From JAFGPL01 sp963781805 (lineage in GTDB: Bacteria > Bacteroidota > Bacteroidia > Bacteroidales > UBA10428): 64,000 bases of DNA. The notes beneath the pieces are model-generated. The model saw nothing but the letters and a program-made list of their open reading frames with translations. It had not been told where the DNA came from and did not search any database. Within the stretch, counting starts at the first letter, position 1, and each line of letters begins with the position of its first letter. Where the stretch lies: contig CAWAHF010000004.1 of the NCBI GenBank assembly GCA_963781805.1, positions 3,224,001 through 3,288,000 on the forward strand. Reading direction: 5' to 3'. The position numbers and the translations under genes are program-made. Shown piece after piece: positions 1-8,989 of this stretch.

Positions 1-18
1 GAAAGGATTATTCTTAAT

Positions 19-1788
19 TTAAAAACTCATTTCAAACAACCGACCATTATCCCCAGAATCATCCAAAGTGAGGCAAATCTCATTTTTCTTAAACGTTTGT
101 AAAATATCCGATGGTATGTCATCCTGAATTGAAGTAAGAATATACTGGATATTAAATTTTAAACAGTAGTCTCTGATAAGGTTAATATATTGTGTCTTTC
201 TTCTATTGTCTAAACCCTCAAGTGAACCGTCATGGTATACAAACCTGTAATAAGAACTCTTATGATAGGCGACCAGTAAAGAAATATCAAACGAAATACA
301 TAACATCTTTTGATACGTGTTCCCTTTACCTTCTGCTGTAATTTCTACTTCGTTTTCTTTTGATACTTCAACTTCAAAATCTATGTTGCCCTGACCATTT
401 TGTTTCATATAAATCAAGGCAGGGGTGTTAAATATATATTTGAAAATATTCCTAAAAATCCTTTTGATTTCGGGATAAATTTTATTTTCATCAGATTTTA
501 TTTGGTTTCCAATCTTTTCTTTAAGGTCATCAAGTTTATCGTTCATTTTTTTGACCTGCTCATTTAGTGAATCAATATTATTGATACTCCTTAATTTTTC
601 TTCGAGACGGGAAATTTCACCTTCAACCTTGGTTAGATTAATTTGGTATGTTTTGAACTTTTTAAATGAATCTTTATCTTTTAAAACAGACAGAAGTACA
701 TTTCTTTTATCATTGTACAACATTAAATCTTTTCTGATTTCTATTAGCTTATTTGATACTTCTGCTTTCTTTTCAATTAAATACTTGTTTCTTTCCTCTG
801 TTATTCGTTTATTAAAATTTTCAAGTTCTTTATAATCTTTAACCAAATTGTCTGGAAAATAGACCTGAGATTCTGAATACAACCTCTTTAATTGGTCAAT
901 ATCAAAAGATATATTGCTCCCCAATGATTCTGTCAGTTTTTCTAAATCATATTCAAGATTATATTCCAATGTATTTAAGTCCGAAATTCCTTTTTCTATG
1001 TCTTCAACTAATTCCCTGTTTAATTTTCGTTCCTGTTGGTAAAAATTAAAATTATCAATCTGTTCTTGAAGTTCTTTTTGTTCATCACGTTTTAATTCAA
1101 TAGCGCCTTTTATTCTATCAATTTCATCAGTATCCACTGAAAATTTATTCTTAATGCCTGTTATCAAACTTTTTTGTTCTGAAATTTCATTATCAGTGTT
1201 ATACTTTTCTTCTAATAAATTACCATTAAAGCCTAATAATTCAAAAACAAATGGCTTCCAATGTATATCGCCACCTTTTGAGAATTTAGCTAATTGAAAA
1301 ACCTCATTATAATCTTTTTGAGACCTGAGAAAATAAGTTACTGATTTTCGGTAATCATACATTTTAAGAATATCAAAATTCAGCTGTTCATTCAAAAATT
1401 CTTTTGCCTTTTTTATAGCTATGTTATTCTTATCCCAGCTTTCTTTATTTAAGCAGTTAATTGATTTATCTGATTCTTTAATTGAGATTTTTGACGGAGT
1501 ATCGGTATTTCTTTTAATTGTTATGTATTTACCATTATTCAATAATATTTCAAGGTAGAAAATATAACCCGAAAACTTGTCTTTATACTGATTGAAAATA
1601 TGGTTATTGTCAAGTTGTTCCTTTAATAACATAAAATCAATAACTGTTATCAAAGTTGTTTTGCCAAGGTTGTGAGAATCTTTTTCAAAGTCAAGCTGCT
1701 TAGTAACTTTACCCAATACAAGATTTAGCCCATCATTAAATTTGACGTCCTTAAAACTTTTATTGGCATATAGCTGACTTAGTTTCAT
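19..1788 (-). CDS. ABC-three-component system ATPase, DUF2326 family (RAD50/SMC-like)
   Basis: A 589-residue SMC/RAD50-like ATPase. Near the N-terminus lies an unusual Walker A region in which the loop is extended and ends in SHNLGKTT (residues 38-45, Lys43). The middle (about 190-450) is rich in Glu, Lys and Leu heptads and should form a long coiled coil. The C-terminus holds the DUF2326 signature, with YHDG at about 518-521 followed by the ISLLVAYHK-type D-loop/Walker B neighbourhood just before it. This architecture is that of the ATPase of ABC-3C systems. Its start codon overlaps the stop of the upstream middle-component gene by 4 bases, so the three genes are translated as one unit. By family knowledge such ATPases sense invasive nucleic acid and license a nuclease effector; that role is inferred here. 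Gene complete, ending 18 bases from the window edge. Confidence 0.85.
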   Translation of the reverse strand: MKLSQLYANKSFKDVKFNDGLNLVLGKVTKQLDFEKDSHNLGKTTLITVIDFMLLKEQLDNNHIFNQYKDKFSGYIFYLEILLNNGKYITIKRNTDTPSKISIKESDKSINCLNKESWDKNNIAIKKAKEFLNEQLNFDILKMYDYRKSVTYFLRSQKDYNEVFQLAKFSKGGDIHWKPFVFELLGFNGNLLEEKYNTDNEISEQKSLITGIKNKFSVDTDEIDRIKGAIELKRDEQKELQEQIDNFNFYQQERKLNRELVEDIEKGISDLNTLEYNLEYDLEKLTESLGSNISFDIDQLKRLYSESQVYFPDNLVKDYKELENFNKRITEERNKYLIEKKAEVSNKLIEIRKDLMLYNDKRNVLLSVLKDKDSFKKFKTYQINLTKVEGEISRLEEKLRSINNIDSLNEQVKKMNDKLDDLKEKIGNQIKSDENKIYPEIKRIFRNIFKYIFNTPALIYMKQNGQGNIDFEVEVSKENEVEITAEGKGNTYQKMLCISFDISLLVAYHKSSYYRFVYHDGSLEGLDNRRKTQYINLIRDYCLKFNIQYILTSIQDDIPSDILQTFKKNEICLTLDDSGDNGRLFEMSF

Positions 1789-2021
1789 TTCAATAATTCA
1801 ATAGAATCAATTTCCTTTTTATATTCTACTTTGCCCAAAATATATAGAAAGCTTAATGTGGGCAAAAATAATTCTTTTGCTGCTTCACCTCTTGCAAGCA
1901 ATACCTTATTCAAAAGTTCGTCATATTTCAATAGCACATCATTTTGCATTATTGACAAAACAATACCCCCCAGGTTAATAACTGACAGATTTAAATCAAG
2001 ATATTTATGAGGTTTAATCAT
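1785..2021 (-). CDS. ABC-three-component system middle component (MC6-like)
   Basis: A 78-residue small protein lying between an ABC-3C ATPase and a nuclease-like protein, with 4-base overlaps at both ends. It has the pattern of the short middle components of these systems: an N-terminal KxxKYLDLNLSVINLG stretch, a central YDELLNKV helix and a C-terminal FLYILGKVEY segment followed by an Asp-rich end. Middle components are thought to bridge the ATPase and the effector; no catalytic residues are expected and none are visible. Assignment to subgroup 6 is from memory of the pattern and is less certain than the assignment to the system. Confidence 0.75.
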   Translation of the reverse strand: MIKPHKYLDLNLSVINLGGIVLSIMQNDVLLKYDELLNKVLLARGEAAKELFLPTLSFLYILGKVEYKKEIDSIELLK

Positions 2022-2965
2022 TTTTTACGTCCAATATCACAGTTAAAATACATATAATGGATAAATACCCGAACAATTCTCCTAATATCTTTTAATTTTT
2101 CTTCATTGTTACTCACAATAAAAGACACTAAATGTTCAATTAATTCTTTAAAATCTCCAAAGCTTGACCTTTCTAATGAAATTTGAGCCTGTAAATCACT
2201 GACAGTGTTTAAATAATAGTTTAGATATTTGGCGTTCCTCTGGTCTTTAAGAAAATTATCAATTCCCTTAAAATACTCTAAAGAATGGTCAGTCATAAAA
2301 TTGAAGTACTCCTTACCCAAATTGTTTAATTCGTTTTTCGTTTTTAAATCAACCCTCTCCATCGAATTAATGATATTGCCAGTTGCATTAACAATACTAC
2401 TTAACTGACTTGAAAAAACCAGAATTACTTCTTTTATATCCTTTTCAAAAAACCTTAATGGATATATAAATTTAGATAATCCAAATTTATAGGCAAGAAA
2501 TGAGTTGTTGTCGAGATAACTTGAAATCTGTTCTTTTCCTATCAAGTCTGCAAAATCAATTTCCAATTCCAATTTTACCCTATCAATTAGACTAAGCTTT
2601 TCACCTGCAAGTTTTCTGTTAGTGAACATTAGAAAACAATCAAAAGGGGTATCTTTTTTAACTTCTTTTAACCTGTTTAATTCTTTAGTAAGAACTGCTG
2701 TTTTGTTTGTTTCACTTAAAAAATCAGCATCAGAACAACTTGCATTTATAATTGTAGTGTGTTTTGCTTGAATATTAAATTTCCCTTTCCAAGAATCTTT
2801 GGTGGAAGGATACTTTTCTGCTGTCCCTTCAAACCAAGCATCTTTTGCCCCATCCCTACCTTTAGAAAAATTCTTTACACCAATACCCAACAATTCCCTG
2901 CAGATAAGGATTGATAATTCTTCAAATTGCTCATCATTCAGATTTTCAAGCGGGTACTGATTCAT
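2018..2965 (-). CDS. ABC-three-component system effector with restriction-endonuclease-like N-terminus
   Basis: A 315-residue protein, first gene of the minus-strand ABC-3C operon. The N-terminal ~70 residues resemble a PD-(D/E)xK nuclease fold: a helix with Glu15/Glu16 (DEQFEELSIL), a GRDG motif with Asp38, and a QAK motif with Lys68 (FNIQAKHT), as in Mrr-like enzymes that use QxK. The remainder (about 170-315) is helical with no motif I recognise and may bind the partner proteins. The operon order nuclease-middle component-ATPase with overlapping ends supports a defence role. Cleavage activity is inferred from motifs, not shown. The chosen ATG at 2965 is 23 bases downstream of a TAAGTTTG box. 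Confidence 0.75.
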   Translation of the reverse strand: MNQYPLENLNDEQFEELSILICRELLGIGVKNFSKGRDGAKDAWFEGTAEKYPSTKDSWKGKFNIQAKHTTIINASCSDADFLSETNKTAVLTKELNRLKEVKKDTPFDCFLMFTNRKLAGEKLSLIDRVKLELEIDFADLIGKEQISSYLDNNSFLAYKFGLSKFIYPLRFFEKDIKEVILVFSSQLSSIVNATGNIINSMERVDLKTKNELNNLGKEYFNFMTDHSLEYFKGIDNFLKDQRNAKYLNYYLNTVSDLQAQISLERSSFGDFKELIEHLVSFIVSNNEEKLKDIRRIVRVFIHYMYFNCDIGRKK

Positions 2966-2987
2966 AAAAAACTCTTATCAGAAAATT

Positions 2988-2995
2988 CAAACTTA
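2988..2995 (-). promoter_or_regulatory. Candidate Bacteroidota -7 box for the ABC-3C operon
   Basis: Minus-strand TAAGTTTG matches the TAnnTTTG -7 consensus and lies 23 bases before the ATG at 2965. I could not find a convincing TTTG -33 element 17-23 bases further upstream, so this rests on one element. Confidence 0.3.
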
Positions 2996-3487
2996 ACCAT
3001 TATAAGACTAAAATCTAAATAAATTCACTTCAATTAATGAACAACCTATAAATATATATACTGCCAAGCTGTTAGCATCTTATAAAATTGTAGTTTTTCA
3101 GACTTTTTGCACTAAGAAGATAGTGAATACACCATTAAAAATTTTACTTATATGCTTAAAAATTACTCTAGCAATAAGACTAACAAATTTCCATATTGCT
3201 TTCAAAATCTTAAAAGCTTTCAAGTATTTCTCTGTCATCGAGAACGATAACCAATCTTTAGCACTTGAAATTCCAATATTAAAATTAGTGGATTTGTCTT
3301 TCATATTAAAGAAATAGCCTTACTCAATAACATTGAATTATTTAACAATTGAAAACTATACAATTAGACGTTCATTTAATCTTACTGTAAATAATGCATA
3401 TTTTATAAAAATTTAGAGATAAAAAGCATCACCTATTTTCTTATCAATTTGTCTTTTTATTCATTCCAAATAACTAAAAATTAATAC

Positions 3488-3495
3488 TATCTTTG
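3488..3495 (+). promoter_or_regulatory. Candidate -7 box upstream of the dCMP deaminase gene
   Basis: TATCTTTG matches TAnnTTTG and sits 47 bases before the GTG start at 3543. No TTTG at the expected distance upstream, so the call is weak. Confidence 0.3.
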
Positions 3496-3542
3496 TTGTC
3501 CTTTATCAATCAGGTTTTAACAAATAATTAGAATTAGTTGTT

Positions 3543-3989
3543 GTGAGCAGACATAATCCTGCGAAGCCCTATGGTGCAAAGCAATCACAATTTGACAAAC
3601 GTTATCTTGAAATGGCCCGCATTTGGGCTCAGAATTCCTATTGCGAACGCCGTAAAGTAGGCGCCCTGATTGTAAAGGATAAAATGATTATTTCGGATGG
3701 TTATAACGGTACCCCTGCCGGTTTTGAAAATGTTTGCGAAGATGAAAACGAGTTAACCAAACCTTACGTGCTGCATGCTGAAGCCAATGCAATCACAAAA
3801 GTTGCCAAATCGAACAACAGCAGCGAAGGAGCTACGTTATATATCACAACATCACCCTGTCTGGAATGTGCAAAACTTATCATTCAATCGGGTATTGTGC
3901 GGGTAGTATTTTCTGAAAATTACCGCATACAGGACGGAGTGGAACTTTTAAAACGGGCAGGTATCGAAGTGGTTTATTTAGAGATGTAA
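3543..3989 (+). CDS. dCMP deaminase (cytidine/deoxycytidylate deaminase family)
   Basis: A 148-residue zinc deaminase that most likely converts dCMP to dUMP, feeding dTMP synthesis. The zinc site is intact: HAE at residues 79-81 and PCxxC at 105-109 (PCLECA). The NGTPAGFENVCED stretch (about 55-68) upstream of HAE is characteristic of dCMP deaminases rather than of cytidine or tRNA adenosine deaminases. Translation appears to begin at GTG 3543, since no in-frame ATG precedes Met24 and the N-terminal helix is needed for the fold. The S41 protease gene follows 12 bases downstream on the same strand, a pairing common in Bacteroidota. Confidence 0.9.
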   Translation: MSRHNPAKPYGAKQSQFDKRYLEMARIWAQNSYCERRKVGALIVKDKMIISDGYNGTPAGFENVCEDENELTKPYVLHAEANAITKVAKSNNSSEGATLYITTSPCLECAKLIIQSGIVRVVFSENYRIQDGVELLKRAGIEVVYLEM

Positions 3990-4001
3990 TTTAAACATAT
4001 T

Positions 4002-5612
4002 ATGAGTAATAACAGGAGCTGGAAAATTTTATTTCCGATTTTTCTTTCACTTGCAATCATTGCAGGTATTTTTTTAGGCAGGTATTATGGTAGTCTTCAT
4101 ACATCCAGTACATTTTATATCTATCCCCGGATGGATAAGCTTACCACCGTTTTAAATTATATTGAACGGGAATATGTTGATCCGATTTCCAAAAATGATT
4201 TGGTTGAAGAAGCCATACCCAGAATTCTTGAGGGACTTGATCCTCACTCCCAATATATTCCTGCCAGTGAAGTGCAAAGTGTGAACGAACCGTTGGAAGG
4301 TAATTTTACCGGCATCGGAATCCAGTTTAATATGCTGAACGATACCCTGATTGTAATCAGCGTTATTCCGAATGGCCCGTCTGAAAAGGCAGGTGTGCTG
4401 GCAGGTGACAGAATATTGATTGTTAACAATGATACGGTTGCAGGTGTTTCAATGCCCAGCGATAGTATCGTAAAAAAATTGAGGGGACCTAAAGGGACCA
4501 AAGTTAAAATCTTTGTACACAGGAAATCGGTAAAGGAACTGATTCCCTTTGAAATCACCAGGGATAATATACCGCTTTACAGTGTGGATGTTGCTTATAT
4601 GATTACCGACAGCATAGGATATATTAAAATAAACAAATTTTCCCGAACTACATTCGAAGAGTTTTCAGATGCATTTAAAAAGCTGCAAAGCCAGGGACTT
4701 AAAAAGCTAATCCTTGATTTAAGAAATAACGGAGGTGGTTACATGACCTCTGCCATAAATATTGCCGACCAGTTTTTACCCGGCGACGAAATGATTGTGT
4801 ATACCCAGGGAAATGCGAAAGGAAGAGAGGATTATAAATCCACTCCGGATGGATTTGCCATCGATATTGGTCTGGCCGTATTGATTGATGAAGAAACAGC
4901 ATCTGCAAGTGAAATTCTGGCAGGTGCGCTGCAGGATAATGATCGCGGGATAATCATCGGCAGAAGATCATTCGGCAAAGGACTCGTGCAGGAACAACGG
5001 GAATTTCCGGACGGATCTGCCATTCGGCTGACGATCGCCAGATATTACACTCCCACAGGCAGGTGCATCCAAAAACCTTACAATCATGGTTTAGAGGAAT
5101 ATTATAATGATTTGAATACCCGGTATTACAACGGCGAACTTGAAAATAAGGATTCCATAAAATTTAATGACACGCTCCGGTATGTAACTCCAAAAGGTAA
5201 GGTTGTATACGGAGGCGGAGGCATTATGCCGGATATATTTGTTCCCTATGATACAGTGGGAATTACTCCTTATCTGCTCGAAATAAGAAATAAAGGTTTG
5301 CTGTACAAATTTTCTCTTGATTACGCAGACGAATTCAGAATTAAACTAGAAAAACTGCAAAAACCTGAGGAATTTGTTAAATATCTTACAGGGAAAAATA
5401 TCCTGAAGAAATTTATATCCTATGCAGAGAAAGAAGGAGTAAAACCCAATCAGAAAGAGTTGGAAATTTCAAAAAAGATTCTGGAAACTCAGCTATGTGC
5501 TTTTATTGCCAGAAATATTATGGACAATCAGGGATTTTATCCTATCATTCAAAACATAGATAATACCCTGCAGATTGCTATTGATACACTGAAGGTGCAA
5601 CCTATGCCCTAA
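4002..5612 (+). CDS. S41 family C-terminal processing peptidase (CtpA-like)
   Basis: A 536-residue membrane-anchored serine protease. One transmembrane segment (about 9-26) leaves the rest in the periplasm. A PDZ domain occupies about 85-175 (GIGIQFNMLNDTLIVISVIPNGPSEKAG region, each part visible). The S41 catalytic core follows: TASASEI with Ser301 and FGKG with Lys326, the 25-residue Ser-Lys spacing usual for this dyad. It would degrade or trim periplasmic proteins from their C-termini. The long tail after ~430 is typical of Bacteroidota members. It lies 12 bases after the dCMP deaminase gene and is probably co-transcribed. Confidence 0.92.
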   Translation: MSNNRSWKILFPIFLSLAIIAGIFLGRYYGSLHTSSTFYIYPRMDKLTTVLNYIEREYVDPISKNDLVEEAIPRILEGLDPHSQYIPASEVQSVNEPLEGNFTGIGIQFNMLNDTLIVISVIPNGPSEKAGVLAGDRILIVNNDTVAGVSMPSDSIVKKLRGPKGTKVKIFVHRKSVKELIPFEITRDNIPLYSVDVAYMITDSIGYIKINKFSRTTFEEFSDAFKKLQSQGLKKLILDLRNNGGGYMTSAINIADQFLPGDEMIVYTQGNAKGREDYKSTPDGFAIDIGLAVLIDEETASASEILAGALQDNDRGIIIGRRSFGKGLVQEQREFPDGSAIRLTIARYYTPTGRCIQKPYNHGLEEYYNDLNTRYYNGELENKDSIKFNDTLRYVTPKGKVVYGGGGIMPDIFVPYDTVGITPYLLEIRNKGLLYKFSLDYADEFRIKLEKLQKPEEFVKYLTGKNILKKFISYAEKEGVKPNQKELEISKKILETQLCAFIARNIMDNQGFYPIIQNIDNTLQIAIDTLKVQPMP

Positions 5613-5714
5613 AGGGGAAATCAGACATACCCTCTATTTTTGAACCGGAGGAATTTGGCGACGATAAGAAGGAAGATTGCTAATGTGACGGATTGCTATT
5701 ATCTTATCGGAATA

Positions 5715-6807
5715 TTAATTATTCCCGCCATATTCCATGAGATAGGCTTTAATAAAATCGTTTAAATCACCATCCAGCACGGCTTGTACATTACCTGTTT
5801 CATAGCTTGTGCGTAAATCTTTAATTAACTTGTAAGGATGTAATACATAACTCCGAATCTGCGATCCCCATTCAATTTTCTTTTTCTTGCCTTCAATCTC
5901 AGCTTGCTTTTCCATTTTTTTCCTGAGTTCGAGTTCATAAAGATGTGATTTGAGGATACGCATTGCATTTTCCTTGTTTTTCAATTGCGACCTGGTTTCT
6001 GTATTTTCAACGGTAATGCCTGAAGGAATGTGTTTCACACGCACACCTGTTTCAACTTTGTTGACATTTTGGCCGCCTGCACCGCCCGACCTGAATGTAT
6101 CCCATTCCAAATCGGCCGGACTAATAATGATCTCTATCTCGTCATCCACTACGGGAGAAACAAATACCGAAGCAAATGAGGTATGTCTGCGGGCATTGGA
6201 ATCAAATGGAGAGATTCGAACAAGCCTGTGAACTCCGTTTTCGCTCTTTAGATAACCATAAGCAAATTCGCCCTCAAACTCAAGAGTAACTGACTTCACA
6301 CCAGCATCATCACCGGCAAGGTAACTTATTTCTTTCACCGAATAGCCATTGCGTTCACCCCAACGGAGATACATTCGCATTAACATTTCAGACCAATCCT
6401 GGCTTTCGGTTCCGCCTGCTCCGGAATTTATTTTTAATATAGCACCCAGTATGTCCTCTTCCTTGCCAAGCATATTCCGGAACTCGAGGTCCTCGGTTAT
6501 TTTAAGGGTTTTTTCATATTGTTCATCCACTTCTGCATCTGATGCTTCACCCTCTTTTAAGAAATCCATCAACACCTGCAGATCATCCAGGTTGGTTTTT
6601 AACTTTTGGTACACCTGTGTCCAGGATTTCAGAAGTGAAATGGATTTTAACTTTCGTTCTGCCTCTTTAGGATCATCCCAAAATCCGGGAGAACGGGAGA
6701 TTTCTTCTCCTTCTTTTATTATCTGAAGCTTTTTGTCGATGTCAAAGATGCCTCCTCAACGCGTCCTCACGTCTCACAAGCTCTTTGTATTGTTCATTTG
6801 TAACCAT
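5715..6807 (-). CDS. prfB: Peptide chain release factor 2, expressed through a programmed +1 frameshift
   Basis: RF2 terminates translation at UGA and UAA. The main frame contains the SPF tripeptide anticodon (RISPFDSNARRHTSFASV) and the catalytic GGQ loop (RSGGAGGQNVNKVETG). The gene is in two frames: a 21-codon first segment from ATG at 6807 runs to a UGA at 6744-6742, and the main frame resumes at the GAC at 6743. Reading through CTT-T-GAC with a +1 slip gives a continuous RF2 of about 363 residues, including the expected FWDDPKEAE stretch. A caller that ignores the slip starts at an internal GTG (6614) and loses about 64 residues. Neighbours: the S41 protease gene converges from the left; the antiporter gene diverges to the right. 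Confidence 0.95.
6741..6756 (-). promoter_or_regulatory. prfB: prfB programmed +1 frameshift site
   Basis: On the minus strand the order is AGGAGG (6756-6751), CAT, then CTT TGA C (6747-6741). This is the classical RF2 autoregulatory slip: an internal Shine-Dalgarno-like AGGAGG three bases before the CTT P-site codon, followed by UGA and C. When RF2 is scarce the ribosome slips to GAC instead of terminating at UGA codon 22. The internal AGGAGG is notable because normal initiation in this phylum rarely uses such sites. Confidence 0.93.
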
Positions 6808-6943
6808 CTCTTTTAACCTTATTTTTTAAGGAATGCAAATTTAGAAAAATAATGCCTAACAATCTAATTGATCCATGGATGATATAAAGAAAATTCCCGT
6901 TTTTTGATATATTTTAGCATTAAATTCCTAAAAACCAAATGCC

Positions 6944-8209
6944 ATGGATATCTACACAATAATAATTTCACTCGGCCTTCTGATATTCTTTTCGCATGCT
7001 TTTAACGAGCTTTTCGATAAAACCAAAATACCTAATGTACTATTACTTTTACTAATAGGTATTATTTTGGGCCCGGTTGGGGGTATTGTTACAAAAGATT
7101 TTTTCGGTAAACTGGGAAACGTCTTTACCACGATTACCCTGATTGTAATTTTATTCGAAAGTGGCTCAGGTTTACGCTTTGGCGAAATCAGGAAATCTAT
7201 CGGGACAGCTTCCCTAATCACCATTATTAACTTTATTATTACCGTGATAATTGCATCTTTTATGGCGAACCTTCTTACCCGGTTAGACTGGATTAACTCG
7301 GTATTTATCGGGGCAATTGTTGGTGGAACCTCATCTGCTGTTGTGATTCCTATGGTAAGACAGTTGAAAATGAGCGAGAAAAGTTCCGCAATTCTCTTTC
7401 TCGAATCAGCGCTAAGCGATGTGCTTTGTCTAATCGTGGGCCTTGCCGTGCTGGAAGGAATAAAAGTGGGTGCGCTTAATATCGGCATGGTGTTTTCAAA
7501 AATGTGGAAAGCATTTCTTTTCGCTGCGTTGCTGGGAATAGCCGGCGGATTTGTATGGTCGTTAATCATCAAGCTGATCCGAAGCATTAAAAATTCGATG
7601 TTTACTACGCTGGCATTTGTATTTATCCTTTATGGGATAGTGGAAATGATGGGATTTAATGGAGGAATTGCGGCCCTTTCCTTCGGTATAATTCTTGGTA
7701 ACAGCGATTCCATTAATTCAAACAAAACATTCAGGCGTATATTTACTTTCAACACTTCCGGCTTCAATGAACATGAAAAGAATTTCTTTTCAGAGATTGT
7801 ATTTTTAATGCAAACTTACTTTTTTGTTTATGTCGGTATCAGCCTTCAATTTGGTTCTTTGTATGTTTATGGGGTTGGTTTATTGATAGTGGTTTTGATA
7901 ATATTGACCCGCCCGTTAAGTATCAGATTATTAACCAAAAAAGATACCTCTGCGTCCGAAGTTGCCATCATGTCTGTTATGACGCCAAAAGGTCTTGTGC
8001 CCGCTGTTCTGGCTTCGATTCCATTGCAAGAGGGATTGGCAAATGGAGATGTCATTATGGATCTGTGCTATTCCATTGTGTTGTTCAGCATCGTAATCTG
8101 TTCCATTTTGGTTATTGCACTCAGCAAAGATCCTTTGATATTCAGAAAGATGGTAAAAAGAAAAAACAATACCCTACCCAAAGAACAAGAAATACAACCT
8201 GAAAACTAA
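6944..8209 (+). CDS. Cation:proton antiporter (CPA family, KefB/NhaP-like)
   Basis: A 421-residue polytopic inner-membrane protein with about 12 hydrophobic segments from residue 4 to ~405. The N-terminal FSHAFNELFDKTKIPNVLLLLLIGIILGP pattern (given in part) and the GTSSAVVIPM segment at about 125-135, plus the LESALSDVLCLIVG helix at ~148-161 with an acidic residue, match the Na+/H+ exchanger domain. Likely role is monovalent cation/proton exchange for pH and salt homeostasis; the ion cannot be deduced. There is no C-terminal TrkA-N or TrkA-C domain, only a short basic tail. It is convergent with the DUF2807 gene, 36 bases away. Confidence 0.85.
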   Translation: MDIYTIIISLGLLIFFSHAFNELFDKTKIPNVLLLLLIGIILGPVGGIVTKDFFGKLGNVFTTITLIVILFESGSGLRFGEIRKSIGTASLITIINFIITVIIASFMANLLTRLDWINSVFIGAIVGGTSSAVVIPMVRQLKMSEKSSAILFLESALSDVLCLIVGLAVLEGIKVGALNIGMVFSKMWKAFLFAALLGIAGGFVWSLIIKLIRSIKNSMFTTLAFVFILYGIVEMMGFNGGIAALSFGIILGNSDSINSNKTFRRIFTFNTSGFNEHEKNFFSEIVFLMQTYFFVYVGISLQFGSLYVYGVGLLIVVLIILTRPLSIRLLTKKDTSASEVAIMSVMTPKGLVPAVLASIPLQEGLANGDVIMDLCYSIVLFSIVICSILVIALSKDPLIFRKMVKRKNNTLPKEQEIQPEN

Positions 8210-8245
8210 GACAGAACGTATGAATTATGACTGATATTCGGGAGA

Positions 8246-8989
8246 TTAATCCATTTTAGTTAAGTGTCCCTGCCCTGTTCTAACATAGCTTTTAATAAAG
8301 GGATTTCCCCGCAAGTAAACAATTCCGAGATTACAAACCTCCAGAGTCAATGTATCGGTTACCCAAACATAAGCATCATTGTAACTGTCAGCAACCATAT
8401 CAAGGTTATTAATTTTTAGGTCTCTTAAATCAAGCAATCCCTGCGATGTCGATTTGATGATACAATTTTTGGTCTCACCTGTGAGATATGTTACACCATT
8501 CCCTGAAAGATGATCGATTGTCAGATTCTTAACGTTCAGTGTCAGGTGAATTTCACCCCTTGCCCCATCTAACCAGATTAAAAATTTATCGAAATTTAGT
8601 GTTGTTAATGAACCAATTTTTGCACTTCCTACGTGAACAAGTGTCTCCAAAGTTTTAATATGAATTTTTGCCGTTATTTCTTTCTGATAAGATCGAAGGT
8701 AATTGCAGGTATTCTTATTCTGAAGATAAAGCATCTGATTACTCATATATGAGTTTATTTCAGGGAGAAGATTTTCTCCTGCTTCAATAGATACCTCTTG
8801 AACAGAATCCTGAATAAGCAGAAGATTTATATCATCATCAAGCGTAATTGCTTTGAAAATTCCCGGATGACGATCTTCACTGATAATTTTACCTGTACCT
8901 TTAAGACAATCATTGTGATTATTACAGGCATAGAAAAGAAAAACATTTAAAAAGACCACGTAGATCAAAATATGTATCCGATTCCCCAT
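8246..8989 (-). CDS. DUF2807 (head GIN domain) lipoprotein
   Basis: A 247-residue predicted lipoprotein: N-terminal hydrophobic segment ending in LFYAC, with Cys22 as the probable acylated residue. The body is a right-handed beta-helix-like repeat protein: short strands such as VEVSIEAGENLLPEI, TLETLVHVGSAKIGSL and NLTIDHLSGNGVTYLTG alternate at a 20-25 residue period, as in the auto-transporter-adhesin head GIN family that is common in Bacteroidota. Function unknown, probably envelope-associated. Its start lies inside the end of the upstream deacylase gene (25-base overlap), so it is the last gene of the prmC-recX-deacylase operon. Confidence 0.75.
   Translation of the reverse strand: MGNRIHILIYVVFLNVFLFYACNNHNDCLKGTGKIISEDRHPGIFKAITLDDDINLLLIQDSVQEVSIEAGENLLPEINSYMSNQMLYLQNKNTCNYLRSYQKEITAKIHIKTLETLVHVGSAKIGSLTTLNFDKFLIWLDGARGEIHLTLNVKNLTIDHLSGNGVTYLTGETKNCIIKSTSQGLLDLRDLKINNLDMVADSYNDAYVWVTDTLTLEVCNLGIVYLRGNPFIKSYVRTGQGHLTKMD

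Larger units (their letters stand above)
2966..3542. other. 577-base A+T-rich intergenic stretch between divergent genes
   Basis: Lies between the divergently transcribed ABC-3C operon and the dCMP deaminase gene. Two overlapping open frames of 64-68 codons on opposite strands (about 3098-3317) are of low-complexity, Lys/Ile/Phe-rich composition, lack recognisable motifs and mirror one another, so I do not call them as genes. A possible -7 promoter box is present near each end. I see no RNA gene, insertion sequence or strong hairpin. The length and composition are consistent with the edge of an inserted island. Confidence 0.5.

Noticed and set aside
3098..3317. Overlapping small open frames on both strands (64 and 68 codons) in the 2966-3542 spacer
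   Set aside because: Low-complexity, mirror each other, no motif, no convincing promoter or neighbour logic; probably chance frames in A+T-rich DNA.
5613..5714. GATAAGA...TCTTATC inverted repeat between the protease and prfB genes as a bidirectional terminator
   Set aside because: Seven-base arms are separated by a long loop with no T-run; not convincing.
5715..6614. RF2 as a 299-residue protein starting at GTG 6614
   Set aside because: The programmed frameshift at 6741-6747 joins it to an upstream 21-codon start; the conserved N-terminal domain would otherwise be missing.
7867..8055. Antisense open frames inside real genes (for example 6952-7587, 9474-9755, 25096-25353, 54753-55102)
   Set aside because: Shadow frames opposite well-supported coding sequences, with no recognisable protein features.
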